The position numbers and the translations under genes were made by a program. Shown here one piece after another: positions 1 through 8,221 of a stretch of DNA of 64,000 bases. Numbering within the stretch: the first letter of the stretch is position 1; each line of letters begins with the position of its first letter. Source of the DNA: Bacillus amyloliquefaciens DSM 7 = ATCC 23350 (GTDB lineage Bacteria > Bacillota > Bacilli > Bacillales > Bacillaceae); NCBI RefSeq assembly GCF_000196735.1, contig NC_014551.1, positions 2,537,001-2,601,000 on the forward strand, in the 5' to 3' direction. The notes below the pieces were generated by a model. The model saw only the letters and a program-made list of their open reading frames with translations, was not told the DNA's origin and ran no database searches.

Positions 1-406
1 CTAAGTCTAGCATTCCTACATGCGCCAACTGAACTAAACTGCTAACAACATTGAGGGTCTGCTCATCTGCAAGAGCATGGTGGATTGACAGATAGAAGCG
101 TTGGTTACTACCTGTCCTCACGTTGCAAACTGCGAATAGAGCAGCGCCGGACCTAACTGCTAACTGTACTAGACGGAGGGCTTCGTAGTCCGTTGCACCC
201 CGAGCCTCAATTATCTCAATATATTGGCCAAGCTGCTCACTCCACCCGGCAATCACAAGCTCTCGCAAGAATTCCCGATTGAAGGCTATCCCCTCCTTCA
301 GGTTTATGACGGTGGAGACCTCTGGTGCAATGCCCGTACAATACGTTTGAGCTACCACTGCTTTCGCTTCGGCACTTAGCGGTACATTGGCTAATGCATG
401 TATCAC
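1..406 (-). CDS. Partial ORF with HHxxxD motif, possible condensation/acyltransferase fold
   Basis: The minus frame is open from a GTG at 404-406 to the window edge, giving about 135 residues with the 3' end missing. A strong AGGAGG site lies about 10 bases before the GTG. The sequence reads VIHALANVPL and later FYLSIHHALADEQTL. The HHxxxD core after a hydrophobic strand, followed by an amphipathic helix, resembles the catalytic motif of condensation or CoA-dependent acyltransferase domains. That resemblance is inference: the motif sits at about residue 111, earlier than usual for NRPS condensation domains. I do not recognise a specific gene. Confidence 0.5.
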   Translation of the reverse strand, partial: MIHALANVPLSAEAKAVVAQTYCTGIAPEVSTVINLKEGIAFNREFLRELVIAGWSEQLGQYIEIIEARGATDYEALRLVQLAVRSGAALFAVCNVRTGSNQRFYLSIHHALADEQTLNVVSSLVQLAHVGMLDL

Positions 407-954
407 GATTCCTTGTCCTCCTAAAGTTCTTTTTGGGATAATCGCTTTAGTTTAAAGAGGCATATAGTATTAACACGGTGACTTAATATTCAAGTTTTGT
501 ATGATGAATATTATTGACCCCCCCAATTTATTGCATTTTAGGACCAATCCATGCATATTTTATCAAAAATCGCCAATCCTCTTTCGTTATTAAAGCACCA
601 CTTATTTACATGGTAATCAACTGTTTTTTTGAAAAGTTACCAATCTTTATAATATTTAGGGATTTAAAATATAATTATTATCATTAAATCAAAAATAATC
701 CAATCCTCCTTGTTTTTTTCTTGTCCGAACACGTTAAAATAAGGAGTATGTTTAATGAATTATATAGACTCATTTCAATAGAATAGGGAAAACACAATCG
801 TACAATTCAAGAATATATAAAATTGGTTGTGGCATTGGGAAAATGGGTAGTCGAAAGACTGGTAAAAACTTCGATATGGGTTTCTTACATCTAGGAACCT
901 ACATGAATGGGTATCTTTTATAAAAACAAAAATTCCATATAGAGGTGAATTTGT
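407..954. other. Gene-free AT-rich interval
   Basis: About 550 bases separate the divergent partial ORF and the WYL regulator. It presumably holds both promoters. A run of C at 518-523 and scattered stop codons are visible; I see no RNA gene, repeat or convincing ORF. Confidence 0.5.
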
Positions 955-1917
955 ATGCCTAAAATTGATAATATGCTGGCAATTCTATGGATGCTTAGTT
1001 CAAGTGAAAAAATTACCGCAAAACAAATTTCAGAAAAGTTAGAGATAAGTATAAGGACTGTGTATCGTTATATTGATACACTTTCAACAAGTGGTGTACC
1101 TATAATTTCAGACACAGGACATAACGGTGGATACACTCTATTGAACAATTTTATTGAAGCTCCTCTTATTTTTGATTTAGAGGAGCAAATCTCACTATTT
1201 CACGCTGCTGTTTTTGCAGAAGAAGCCGGATATTATGGAGGTGAAGCACTAAATAGGGCTATTTCAAAGCTCAGCAAATATTCAAATCAAGAGCAGGAAA
1301 CAAAGATAAACCAACATTTAACCAGTCTTGAAGTAATAAGACGATTAAGTTCCCTCTCAATGGAACCTTTATTAAAGGAGTTGGAGCAGGCCGTAACTGA
1401 TAGATACTCTGTAAAAATTCTATACAATAAAAGTGGTGGAGAGCAATCAAAGGATAGATTGGTTGATCCGTACAGAATTCTTTATTGGAATAATAAGTGG
1501 TATGTGATTGGATTTTGTCATCTTAGGAATGATATTCGTAGTTTTAGAGTAGATCGAATTGAAAGTCTAATGCTAACCGAAAATAAGTTTAACCAGCCAG
1601 AAAATTTTTCAGCACGTGACTTTTTTATGAAAAACCTCCTTCCAACTATAGAAGATAAGGAAGGGATTATCCCTTTGGTTATTAATGGGGATGCAAGGGC
1701 GTTGGGTGATATTTGTAAACATTGGTTTTTAGGACATTATTTACAAGAACGGACTTCAAATCAAGCAGTATTTCTTCTCGAAAAAAATATGATACATACA
1801 TATGTACCTTATTTACTTTTACCGTATGGTAAATCTATTCAAGTTATTAAGCCAATAAGTCTTAAGAAAAGATTTATTGAAGTTCTGTCTGAATTAATAA
1901 AATTTCATCAAGCATGA
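955..1917 (+). CDS. HTH/WYL-domain transcriptional regulator (YafY/DeoR-type)
   Basis: The 320-residue product has an N-terminal helix-turn-helix (about residues 1-57, with ITAKQISEKLEISIRTVYRYI) and a C-terminal WYL domain (about residues 140-220, with DPYRILYWNNKWYVIGFC). Proteins of this type are one- or two-domain regulators that bind DNA and sense nucleotide-like or other small ligands through WYL; the ligand here is unknown. GAGGTG stands 8 bases before the ATG. It is followed by a hairpin and, about 75 bases on, by a DJ-1/PfpI gene in the same direction, so it probably controls that neighbour. Length is typical for the family. Confidence 0.85.
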   Translation: MPKIDNMLAILWMLSSSEKITAKQISEKLEISIRTVYRYIDTLSTSGVPIISDTGHNGGYTLLNNFIEAPLIFDLEEQISLFHAAVFAEEAGYYGGEALNRAISKLSKYSNQEQETKINQHLTSLEVIRRLSSLSMEPLLKELEQAVTDRYSVKILYNKSGGEQSKDRLVDPYRILYWNNKWYVIGFCHLRNDIRSFRVDRIESLMLTENKFNQPENFSARDFFMKNLLPTIEDKEGIIPLVINGDARALGDICKHWFLGHYLQERTSNQAVFLLEKNMIHTYVPYLLLPYGKSIQVIKPISLKKRFIEVLSELIKFHQA

Positions 1918-1920
1918 TAA

Positions 1921-1955
1921 CTTCCCTGACGTTATCTGTCAGGGAAGTTATATTA
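1921..1955 (+). terminator. Hairpin between regulator and DJ-1 gene
   Basis: CTTCCCTGAC and GTCAGGGAAG form a perfect 10-bp stem with a 7-base loop, followed by TTATATTATAAT. The tail is T/A mixed, so it may terminate only partly, and the tail may itself contain a promoter -10 for the next gene. Confidence 0.65.
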
Positions 1956-1992
1956 TAATACTCTATATTAATTGTGATTGGAGTGTTATTGG

Positions 1993-2625
1993 ATGCAAAC
2001 AAAAACAGTTTATCTTTATGTATTCAATACAATGTCAGATTGGGAATATGGATATTTAATTGCTGAACTAAACTCGGGAAGATATTTCAAAAAAGATTTA
2101 GCACCATTTAAAGTAGTTACAGTAGGAGCTAGTAAAGAAATGATTACAACGATGGGAGGACTGAACATAAAACCAGATATTTCTCTTGATGAATGTACTC
2201 TTGAGAGTAAATATCTTTTAATTTTACCTGGAGGGACTACCTGGAGAGAAGAAATTCATCAACCTATCTTGAAAAAAGTTGGCGAAGCTTTAAAGCTTGG
2301 CACTATTGTTGCTGCAATTTGTGGTGCAACTGAGGGCCTCGCAAATATTGAATACCTAGATTCTAGAAAGCATACAAGCAATAACTTAGAGTATATTAAA
2401 ATGGTCTGTCCTAATTATAAAGGAGAAAAATTTCATGAGATGGGACCTGCGGTATCTGATGAGAATTTGATTACTGCATCAGGAGTAGCTCCTCTGGAAT
2501 TTGCGATGGAAGTACTGAAAAAATTAGATGTATTTGCACCAGAGACATTACATTCATGGTATAACCTAAATAAAACTCATAAATCTGAATACTTCTCCAA
2601 GTTAATGAATTCAATAAATAAATGA
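1993..2625 (+). CDS. DJ-1/PfpI family protein (type-1 glutamine amidotransferase fold)
   Basis: The predicted protein has 210 residues. The nucleophile elbow AAICGATEGLA carries the conserved cysteine at about residue 108, preceded by LILPGGTTW. Family members act as glyoxalases, proteases, chaperones or stress proteins; the exact activity cannot be read from sequence. I chose the ATG at 1993 because GGAG lies 9 bases upstream, rather than the TTG at 1978. It follows a WYL regulator in the same orientation, a pairing that suggests local control. Similar to B. subtilis YdeA-like proteins, but not clearly an ortholog. Confidence 0.8.
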   Translation: MQTKTVYLYVFNTMSDWEYGYLIAELNSGRYFKKDLAPFKVVTVGASKEMITTMGGLNIKPDISLDECTLESKYLLILPGGTTWREEIHQPILKKVGEALKLGTIVAAICGATEGLANIEYLDSRKHTSNNLEYIKMVCPNYKGEKFHEMGPAVSDENLITASGVAPLEFAMEVLKKLDVFAPETLHSWYNLNKTHKSEYFSKLMNSINK

Positions 2626-2669
2626 GCTAAAAAAGTCAACTTAGCAGCTTTATATTAGTTTAAATAATT

Positions 2670-2705
2670 AACATGCTTTAGACGATGTCAAAGCATGTTT
2701 TTTGT
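2670..2705 (+). terminator. Rho-independent terminator after DJ-1 gene
   Basis: AACATGCTTT pairs with AAAGCATGTT across a 10-base loop and is followed by T6. Confidence 0.8.
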
Positions 2706-2823
2706 AATGTTTATGGAACGTGCGGTCCATTAAATGCATTTTGAAAAAAGACCACCAGTGTCCTGGTAAGAATTTTTCGTCTATAGAATTCGAACGTTTC
2801 CGTGAAACATGAGATTAATAATA

Positions 2824-2858
2824 AAACCTCGCTGACTGCCCTATTGTCAGTGAGGTTT
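2824..2858. terminator. Hairpin at the 3' end of the HNH-repeat relic
   Basis: AAACCTCGCTGAC pairs with GTCAGTGAGGTTT (one G-T position) across a 9-base loop. It overlaps the stop codon of the minus-strand relic and could terminate in either direction. Confidence 0.5.
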
Positions 2859-3275
2859 ATTTGTATAATTCTTTGTTACTCTTAGTTTTGTCTTTTTTGG
2901 GACCTTCATAGACTTCCAATCCTGCCGCTTGTAAAGCTTGGTTCCAGCTGCCAAATCGAAATTGCATTAATGCTGGTTGTTGAACCTCTTTGTATCTTGG
3001 AGGGCGTCCATATTTTTTAGCATTTTTTCCTGCAATATCTCAAGTAACTCGTCATTCTCATATTTTGTTTTTTTAGGCTTATTGATTGGAATGCCGGCTT
3101 TTCTTAGAGCATTTTCCCAACTTCCAAATCGTATTCGAATAGTAACACGTTGCGGTACCTCTGATGCTAAGGGTGTTCTCCCAAGCTTTTCATATAAATC
3201 TCTGAGTATTCTTAATAACTCTTCATCTTTGTATCGACGACGACTAAATGCAACCTCTCCCTCACGACATCGATC
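2857..3275 (-). pseudogene. Frameshifted protein with HNH-endonuclease-associated repeats
   Basis: The minus strand encodes two copies of a repeat with signature RFGSWxxALxxAG (VTIRIRFGSWENALRKAG and LMQFRFGSWNQALQAAG), each preceded by a charged helix plus G-R-x-P segment (KLGRTPLASE, KYGRPPRYKE). This is the repeat associated with HNH homing endonucleases and phage DNA-binding proteins. The two copies are in different frames; the break lies in A-rich DNA at about 3020-3030. No start codon with a ribosome site is visible upstream, so only the 3' end of the gene seems to remain. Confidence 0.7.
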
Positions 3276-3580
3276 TTAATGTTTGGACTGTCTGTTTCAC
3301 TCATAAATGAATAGTCTACATCGGCGGCCGCAGTATAGTTGATGCTATATATTTTTTGAGAATGAGGTGGTACTGACAGTTTTTTCGGTTTAAATCCTGG
3401 TCCATCATCGTTGTTATTAGGATAAATAAAGATGAGCTCTGTATTTTTCCCGTAATTGTTTACTTTTACTGAACAATCCATGTTCAGCTGATCATCCATT
3501 GTTTCGTAATTGCAGGAACTTTTGTTTTTTATATATTCAACAGCTTCTGAGCCGGTCGCATTCCGTTTGATAAGAAACAT
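3212..3580 (-). CDS. Hypothetical protein, 122 residues, C-terminus probably altered
   Basis: The ORF has a mid-region GPGFKPKKLSVPPHSQKIYSI and no recognised domain. No clear Shine-Dalgarno precedes the ATG at 3580. Its last 21 codons overlap, in another frame, the start of the HNH-repeat relic, which suggests a junction created by deletion or insertion. It lies 53 bases from the nuclease-like gene, in the same direction. It could be a partly degraded gene. Confidence 0.4.
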   Translation of the reverse strand: MFLIKRNATGSEAVEYIKNKSSCNYETMDDQLNMDCSVKVNNYGKNTELIFIYPNNNDDGPGFKPKKLSVPPHSQKIYSINYTAAADVDYSFMSETDSPNIKIDVVRERLHLVVVDTKMKSY

Positions 3581-3632
3581 CGATTGCTCAGTACTTCAGC
3601 AGGTCTTATCAAAAGCCCCGCCCCCTTTCCTT

Positions 3633-4904
3633 TTATGTAGATCGACGCAAGGCTCCTTCTGTTAGTGTAGTTGAATGCTTCTCAGGCAAATTCGGGATTT
3701 TCTTATTCCTAAAAGCATCCCAGTACCAAAAATTATAATTCTCTAATTTAGAAAAGTGTTTTATTTTTTCATCTCTTCTCGCATGATAATCTTCATCTGA
3801 AAGACTCCGGCCGAAAACTTCTATAATTGTTTTTGGTGAAGTATCCAACAATATAGCGTCTGGTTTCATTCCATTCCATTCGGGGTAATTTTTTGTTGAG
3901 TATGGTTTTTGGAAAAAACGCTTCTCTTGGCATAACAAGTCGTAAAACTTGATTTCATAAGAACTTTCAGACCATAATCCATGTGAATTGGACGGCACAA
4001 TAGCTATGTCTATAAATTCTGGAGGGGTGTTTCCTCCTGTATTTTTTACCCATCCTCCAACCCAACAGTGTTGATTCAAATTTTGATTTTCAACAACGAT
4101 ATCCCATCTTTCCTTTGAACAAACAAACTTTTTAATTTCTTTATCTTCGATTGAATCCAAATGAACTAAATAACCATCGAAGCCATCTTCTATTTCTTCG
4201 TGGTCGATATATGAAAGGATAACAAACATACAATTTTTATGATCTCTTTCTATGTAATAACTTCTATTTAAACTCCCCATTCGATACAACACATTATGTA
4301 GAGATAACCCTCTACCAATTTTTATTTTCTTTGATTTAGAAACCAACGCCTTATAAAAATCTATTTTTGTAGGAAACGGTATATCCTGTTCAAACCTGTA
4401 TTTGTTTACACCATTCCATGTCTCGGTGATCCAGTGTGTCAAAAAACCAAACATTCCAATTTTATCTTGAATCATTTTCTTTTCTGACTTTCTTCGATTA
4501 TTTCCACTTTTCCGATTCCTTTTTTGTTTATTCAAGACGAAATCAGTGTTTTTAAATTTTACGCTTAATTCACCTTCTTTTGTAATCCAATTTTGATTGT
4601 ACAATGATGAATAACTATCCCCATAAAAGTTACAATATGGTGTATGCTTTTCTTTGTCGCCTGGGAAGGTAGAGAAATAATAAAGTTCTTTACCACTGTA
4701 TCCTTTTCTGTGGTTAATTTGCATTCTAACCTGTTCTAAATGATTACATTTGCATTCTAACGAGACTTTGTTTTGATTATACAATTGATATAATTCTGAT
4801 AAAAATGCTTTCCTCTTTTCTTCACTGAATTCCTCTAGAACTGTTTCGTAAGAATAAGTCTTAGATTTCCCAGTAAAATATTTTACTTTAAGAAAATAAT
4901 CCAT
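3633..4904 (-). CDS. Nuclease-like protein with N-terminal Cys/His cluster and C-terminal PD-(D/E)XK-like motif
   Basis: The product has 423 residues and I do not recognise a named gene. Near the N-terminus C51-x-C53-x-H55 and H87-x3-C91 look like a metal-binding cluster. A very basic stretch follows at about 128-145 (NKQKRNRKSGNNRRKS). Near the C-terminus PDAILLD, then KTIIEVFGR, then an RRDEK helix and NFWYWDAF resemble a restriction-endonuclease fold (acidic residue, 10-20 residue gap, E-x-aromatic). Similar layouts are known in proteins of integrative elements. The gene lies in the relic-rich region and is AT-rich. Function is inferred, not established. Confidence 0.6.
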   Translation of the reverse strand: MDYFLKVKYFTGKSKTYSYETVLEEFSEEKRKAFLSELYQLYNQNKVSLECKCNHLEQVRMQINHRKGYSGKELYYFSTFPGDKEKHTPYCNFYGDSYSSLYNQNWITKEGELSVKFKNTDFVLNKQKRNRKSGNNRRKSEKKMIQDKIGMFGFLTHWITETWNGVNKYRFEQDIPFPTKIDFYKALVSKSKKIKIGRGLSLHNVLYRMGSLNRSYYIERDHKNCMFVILSYIDHEEIEDGFDGYLVHLDSIEDKEIKKFVCSKERWDIVVENQNLNQHCWVGGWVKNTGGNTPPEFIDIAIVPSNSHGLWSESSYEIKFYDLLCQEKRFFQKPYSTKNYPEWNGMKPDAILLDTSPKTIIEVFGRSLSDEDYHARRDEKIKHFSKLENYNFWYWDAFRNKKIPNLPEKHSTTLTEGALRRST

Positions 4905-5007
4905 TCATTCTCCCACCTATATTATACAGATCGCTATAAAAAAGCTTATTGTTTAATATTAAAACGAAACTTAATAGCACTCAAAACCGCTTGGCAGTTT
5001 TCGTCAT

Positions 5008-5310
5008 CTAGCTCATCATTAATTCAGGAATTGTAATGTTATCAATTTGAGAATTAAATAATTGAATTCCAAATCGAATCATGGCCATTTCAGATGGTGA
5101 GTAGATTTGTATTTGTTGCGCTAATGTATCTAAGTCAATTCCTACATCATCTACCACATGTTTTAAATCTTCATATTTATAAGTTGCTGTAGCTAAGTAA
5201 CAAAACGAACCGCACTCTCGGTTGTCTTCTATTCGATTAAACCCCAATTGGTTCATAAGCTTAATAGCAGTTTCTTCGTGATTATTTAAAATACACCTAT
5301 ATCCCTCCAA
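5008..5310 (-). CDS. Hypothetical protein, about 100 residues
   Basis: An unrecognised acidic, soluble protein (RECGSFCYLATATYKYEDLKHVVDDVGIDLDTL). The only good ribosome site, GGAGGG, lies inside the first codons of the longest ORF (TTG start at 5310), so translation may begin further in, possibly at an ATT about 10 bases after GGAGGG. It is co-oriented with the nuclease-like gene and lies about 100 bases upstream of it, so the two may form one unit. Confidence 0.5.
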   Translation of the reverse strand: MEGYRCILNNHEETAIKLMNQLGFNRIEDNRECGSFCYLATATYKYEDLKHVVDDVGIDLDTLAQQIQIYSPSEMAMIRFGIQLFNSQIDNITIPELMMS

Positions 5311-5750
5311 AAATTCTTTCTATTTTCCATTATACAGCAGGAACTTCAATTTGCATGGTTTGATGCAGATATTAAAAAGAAAAATGTAATTATGGTTGGG
5401 TTGGAACGCGGATAAACTAAGACTCTGAATATGCCGGCACACGCAGCTGAAGATGAACTGACGAAGGCACCGCTTCGGAAGGCCGCCGGCATTTCCGTGG
5501 CTTGGCCCCCCGCCGCGGACAACTGCTGCATGATTCCGGACACCCAATACCAAAAGCTCCTGAGTTACGGCCACTGATTAGAGATCGGTCCTGAAACGGT
5601 TACCGGGGCACATCTCCCACACTCTCTTATTACTGAAGTATTCACTCTTAATACAGACAAGTAGCTTATTTCAGCTAATACCCCTCTTTTCTTTTTTTAT
5701 AAAAAGAAAAAAGGTATAATGGTGAAAAGTGTGTGAAAGGAGTGAATCCA
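5311..5750. other. Interval with a GC-rich broken ORF
   Basis: Bases 5430-5640 are much richer in G+C than their surroundings. On the plus strand they read as two in-frame pieces divided by a TGA (a piece starting MPAHAAEDELTKAPLRKAAG, and one starting LEIGPETVTGAHLPHS). They look like a coding relic that I cannot assign. The minus-strand ORFs over the same bases lack ribosome sites. A TATAAT at 5715-5720 may serve the next gene. Confidence 0.4.
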
Positions 5751-6479
5751 ATGATCGAATTAACTCCTCTTCTTTATAAAGGCATTTCTGAAATGCCAGG
5801 ATTTGATATCATTCAGTCTACACTGAGGGAACAACTAAACGAAGACGATTTTTTATTTGTAAAAAAAGTCTATGAAGTACACTATGAAAATAACATTGCA
5901 AAAGATGTTCTGGGCTATACTCGCAGAGATAAGTTTTCTCGTCGAAAAAAACAGTGGAAAATGAAAGCTTTGAAAGGCCTTGAGAAGTACAAAAAGGATA
6001 AAACACTTTCACGAGGCGTTTATCGTCATTTAGTTGAAAATTACATAATGATGAAAGAATACGAAGAAAGTAAAAGTTCTTCATCATTTAAAAAAATGTT
6101 TAAAGAAAAAGATAGCGATACTGCTATCCAATCATTCGTAGATGATATAGAAGCCTGGTCTAAATCTAAAACAACCAGATTAATTGATTATCCATTTTTC
6201 AGTGAGCTAAGCAAATCTCAACAAATCGCATCCCTTGAGTTTGATATCTGTATGATGGTTGGCGAATGGCTTATAAAAAATGTGTCTAAATTAGTTCCAG
6301 CGGAAATCAAAGATGGGACTATTCTTTTCAATGAAAAGGAGTATCTCGAATCACAGAGTTTTGTAGAAAGGGCCCCTTCTACAGCCTTGGAAAATCCATA
6401 TTGGGGTATAGCTAAACGATCTCTTTCTCCTATCAATAAAAAGAGCATCTTTAATCAAGAAGAAAAAGCGCCTTTTTGA
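5751..6479 (+). CDS. Hypothetical protein, 242 residues
   Basis: The start is set by AAAGGAG 8 bases before the ATG at 5751. The protein is charged and helical, without signal peptide or membrane segments, and has a lysine-rich middle (RRDKFSRRKKQWKMKALKG). I recognise no family. Immediately after its stop the +1 frame stays open for about 50 codons (RLFEIDDRYSLLIESEVIDH to about 6627), so the natural protein may have been longer and lost its end by a frameshift. The next frame enters a truncated SMI1/KNR4 gene. Confidence 0.55.
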   Translation: MIELTPLLYKGISEMPGFDIIQSTLREQLNEDDFLFVKKVYEVHYENNIAKDVLGYTRRDKFSRRKKQWKMKALKGLEKYKKDKTLSRGVYRHLVENYIMMKEYEESKSSSSFKKMFKEKDSDTAIQSFVDDIEAWSKSKTTRLIDYPFFSELSKSQQIASLEFDICMMVGEWLIKNVSKLVPAEIKDGTILFNEKEYLESQSFVERAPSTALENPYWGIAKRSLSPINKKSIFNQEEKAPF

Positions 6480-6610
6480 AATAGACGATCGGTACAGTTT
6501 ATTAATCGAATCTGAAGTAATTGATCATTATAATAAGCAAATAAGAACACCAAGCATGGCAGATTGGCGGCTTTTTGTTGATTTGATCAACAGACGCGAC
6601 AAGAAAAAGA

Positions 6611-6955
6611 AATGGCGATACACCTAAACTCCTCAACATTTTTTCTCGTTTAGAGAACGGCAAAGGATACCCTTATCTGGAAGAGCTGGCATTGTTAGGA
6701 GGCAACCTTAAAGAAAGTGAGTCATATATAGTTAACGTTTCTAATCGTTATCGAGACGGCAGAATGCCAGATAAAGTAATACCGATTGCCGATGACGTGT
6801 TTGGCAATGAAATCTGCTTCGATTTTAGAAAAGGCCTCAGTAGTCCTTCTATTGTATTTTGGGATCATGAAATGGCATTTGAAGATCCTGAAAGAGCTTT
6901 AAGTCCTGTATGTGATTCTTTTACCGAGTTGGTTAATAAACTATATGAGGAATAA
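6611..6955 (+). pseudogene. SMI1/KNR4 (YobK-like) gene lacking its N-terminal third
   Basis: From 6611 the frame reads NGDTPKLLNIFSRLENGKG and continues to VIPIADDVFGNEICFDFRKG and IVFWDHEMAFEDPE. It aligns clearly with the intact neighbour at 7055-7510 (DKIIPFATDAGGNLFCFDYR, IVFWDHEIANEDKE). The N-terminal part, equivalent to the neighbour's first 50 residues, is absent and is replaced by the end of an unrelated ORF in another frame. A TTG at 6692 could in principle start a short product. SMI1/KNR4 proteins are usually immunity proteins to LXG or CDI-type toxins; no toxin gene is visible. Confidence 0.7.
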
Positions 6956-6961
6956 ACGGAT

Positions 6962-6999
6962 AAAGCCTTTCCCCTTCTTATTAAGGAGAAAGGCTCTTT
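6962..6999 (+). terminator. Terminator after truncated SMI1 gene
   Basis: AGCCTTTC and GAAAGGCT arms with partly paired interior (CCCTT/AAGGA), followed by CTTTTTATTT. Confidence 0.7.
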
Positions 7000-7054
7000 T
7001 TATTTAATACTAGGGCTAACTTTAAACGTTTTATGACTAGTAGGAGGTTAACAA

Positions 7055-7510
7055 ATGCAAAATATTAAATGGAGAAAAAGAAGTACTTTTCAAGAGGCTA
7101 CAAATAGTCAAATTGAGTATGTAGAAGAGAAATTAAAAATCAAGTTCCCAACAGATTACAGAGAGTTCATTAAAGACCATAATGGATGCTCTCCTATAGA
7201 TAAAAAGGTTGTTTCATTCCAAAATTCTCGAGAATCAATAAACAATTTATTAAGTATAGGAGATCCAACTCGACCAATTGATCTCCTCAGTACACTTGAT
7301 AATGTTAAAGATCGGTTAGTTGATAAGATCATACCTTTTGCTACAGATGCAGGGGGAAACCTCTTTTGTTTTGATTATAGAGTGTCTTCTCAAATACCCG
7401 TAATTGTTTTTTGGGATCATGAGATCGCTAATGAAGATAAGGAAAGTTCCATTAGCTATGTTTGTGATTCATTTACAGATTTAATGGACAAGCTTGAAGA
7501 ACAATATTAA
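7055..7510 (+). CDS. SMI1/KNR4 family protein, YobK-like immunity protein
   Basis: The 151-residue product has the full SMI1/KNR4 domain: N-terminal helices with QIEYVEEKLKIKFPTDYREFIKDHNG, then IIPFATDAGGNLFCFDYR, IVFWDHE and a C-terminal SFTDLMDKLEE. Length and order match B. subtilis YobK, which neutralises the LXG-family nuclease YobL. AGGAGG stands 8 bases before the ATG. No partner toxin is seen nearby, so it is an orphan immunity gene and may protect against toxins of kin strains. That role is inference from the family. Confidence 0.8.
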   Translation: MQNIKWRKRSTFQEATNSQIEYVEEKLKIKFPTDYREFIKDHNGCSPIDKKVVSFQNSRESINNLLSIGDPTRPIDLLSTLDNVKDRLVDKIIPFATDAGGNLFCFDYRVSSQIPVIVFWDHEIANEDKESSISYVCDSFTDLMDKLEEQY

Positions 7511-7640
7511 GTTTTTTGACTACTGATCTGAAATTTTCGAACAAACTCTAAGTGTCCTTGGCATTCAAGGTTCTAAAAATAGCAGAGGAATATTGATTAA
7601 TGTTTGATAATTCTTTTTTAAAACAGAAGGAGTTTAACTA

Positions 7641-7799
7641 TTGATTGATCTTACAAATACCGGTCTAAGTATTATTGCCTCATTATTAACCATCATAACA
7701 ATAATTATAGGGTTTGCTGCTACCAAAGAAACTCCTACTAAAATAATTCACGAGGCAATAACAACTCTGTGCATATTGGAAAAAAGAAAATCAATATAA
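7641..7799 (+). CDS. Small single-pass membrane protein, 52 residues
   Basis: A TTG at 7641 is preceded 8 bases upstream by AAGGAG. The product begins MIDLTNTGLSIIASLLTIITI and has one clear hydrophobic segment (about residues 8-29). The next ORF begins inside it in another frame without a good ribosome site. The two may therefore be the halves of one membrane protein split by a frameshift around 7770-7797. Confidence 0.45.
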   Translation: MIDLTNTGLSIIASLLTIITIIIGFAATKETPTKIIHEAITTLCILEKRKSI

Positions 7800-8206
7800 T
7801 AAACATCTTCATGCCTAGTCAAAATCAAATAGATAAAGTCACCAATACAAAAAGGGAGCCCGGCTCAGATAATTATTTTATGATTGTTCTTTTTTATATA
7901 GCTATCATTATCTTTGGTGCATTTTATACTAGTTACTATTATTGGTTTGTTGCAATTTTGTTGGCTGTCTTTATAATCCGGTTTATTAAGTGTATTCGTT
8001 TTTCAATTGCCATAAAGCTTACATCAAACTTATATGACAAAAGTAAATTCTTCATCAATTTTATCCAGCAAATAATTTTATGTGGCATTCTTCTAAGTCT
8101 GCTGTTTTTTTCAGTACCACAGGAATTACAAATAGTTGCTGATCATATAAAAGTATATTTTGAAGGAGGCACCTCCTTTAAAAATTTGGCTTATAGACTT
8201 ATTTAA
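7769..8206 (+). CDS. Putative multi-pass membrane protein
   Basis: The ORF has 145 codons from a GTG at 7769, with about three hydrophobic segments (FMIVLFYIAIIIFGAFYT, YYYWFVAILLAVFIIRFI, QIILCGILLSLLFFSV). There is no convincing ribosome site for the GTG. Translation may depend on the overlapping upstream ORF, or the two ORFs are a broken single gene. No family is recognised. Confidence 0.45.
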   Translation: MHIGKKKINIINIFMPSQNQIDKVTNTKREPGSDNYFMIVLFYIAIIIFGAFYTSYYYWFVAILLAVFIIRFIKCIRFSIAIKLTSNLYDKSKFFINFIQQIILCGILLSLLFFSVPQELQIVADHIKVYFEGGTSFKNLAYRLI

Positions 8207-8221
8207 ATACACATTCAGTAT

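Noticed and set aside
2977-3279. 100-residue plus-strand ORF
   Set aside because: It is the antisense of the HNH-repeat relic; it lacks a ribosome site and has a composition expected of a shadow frame.
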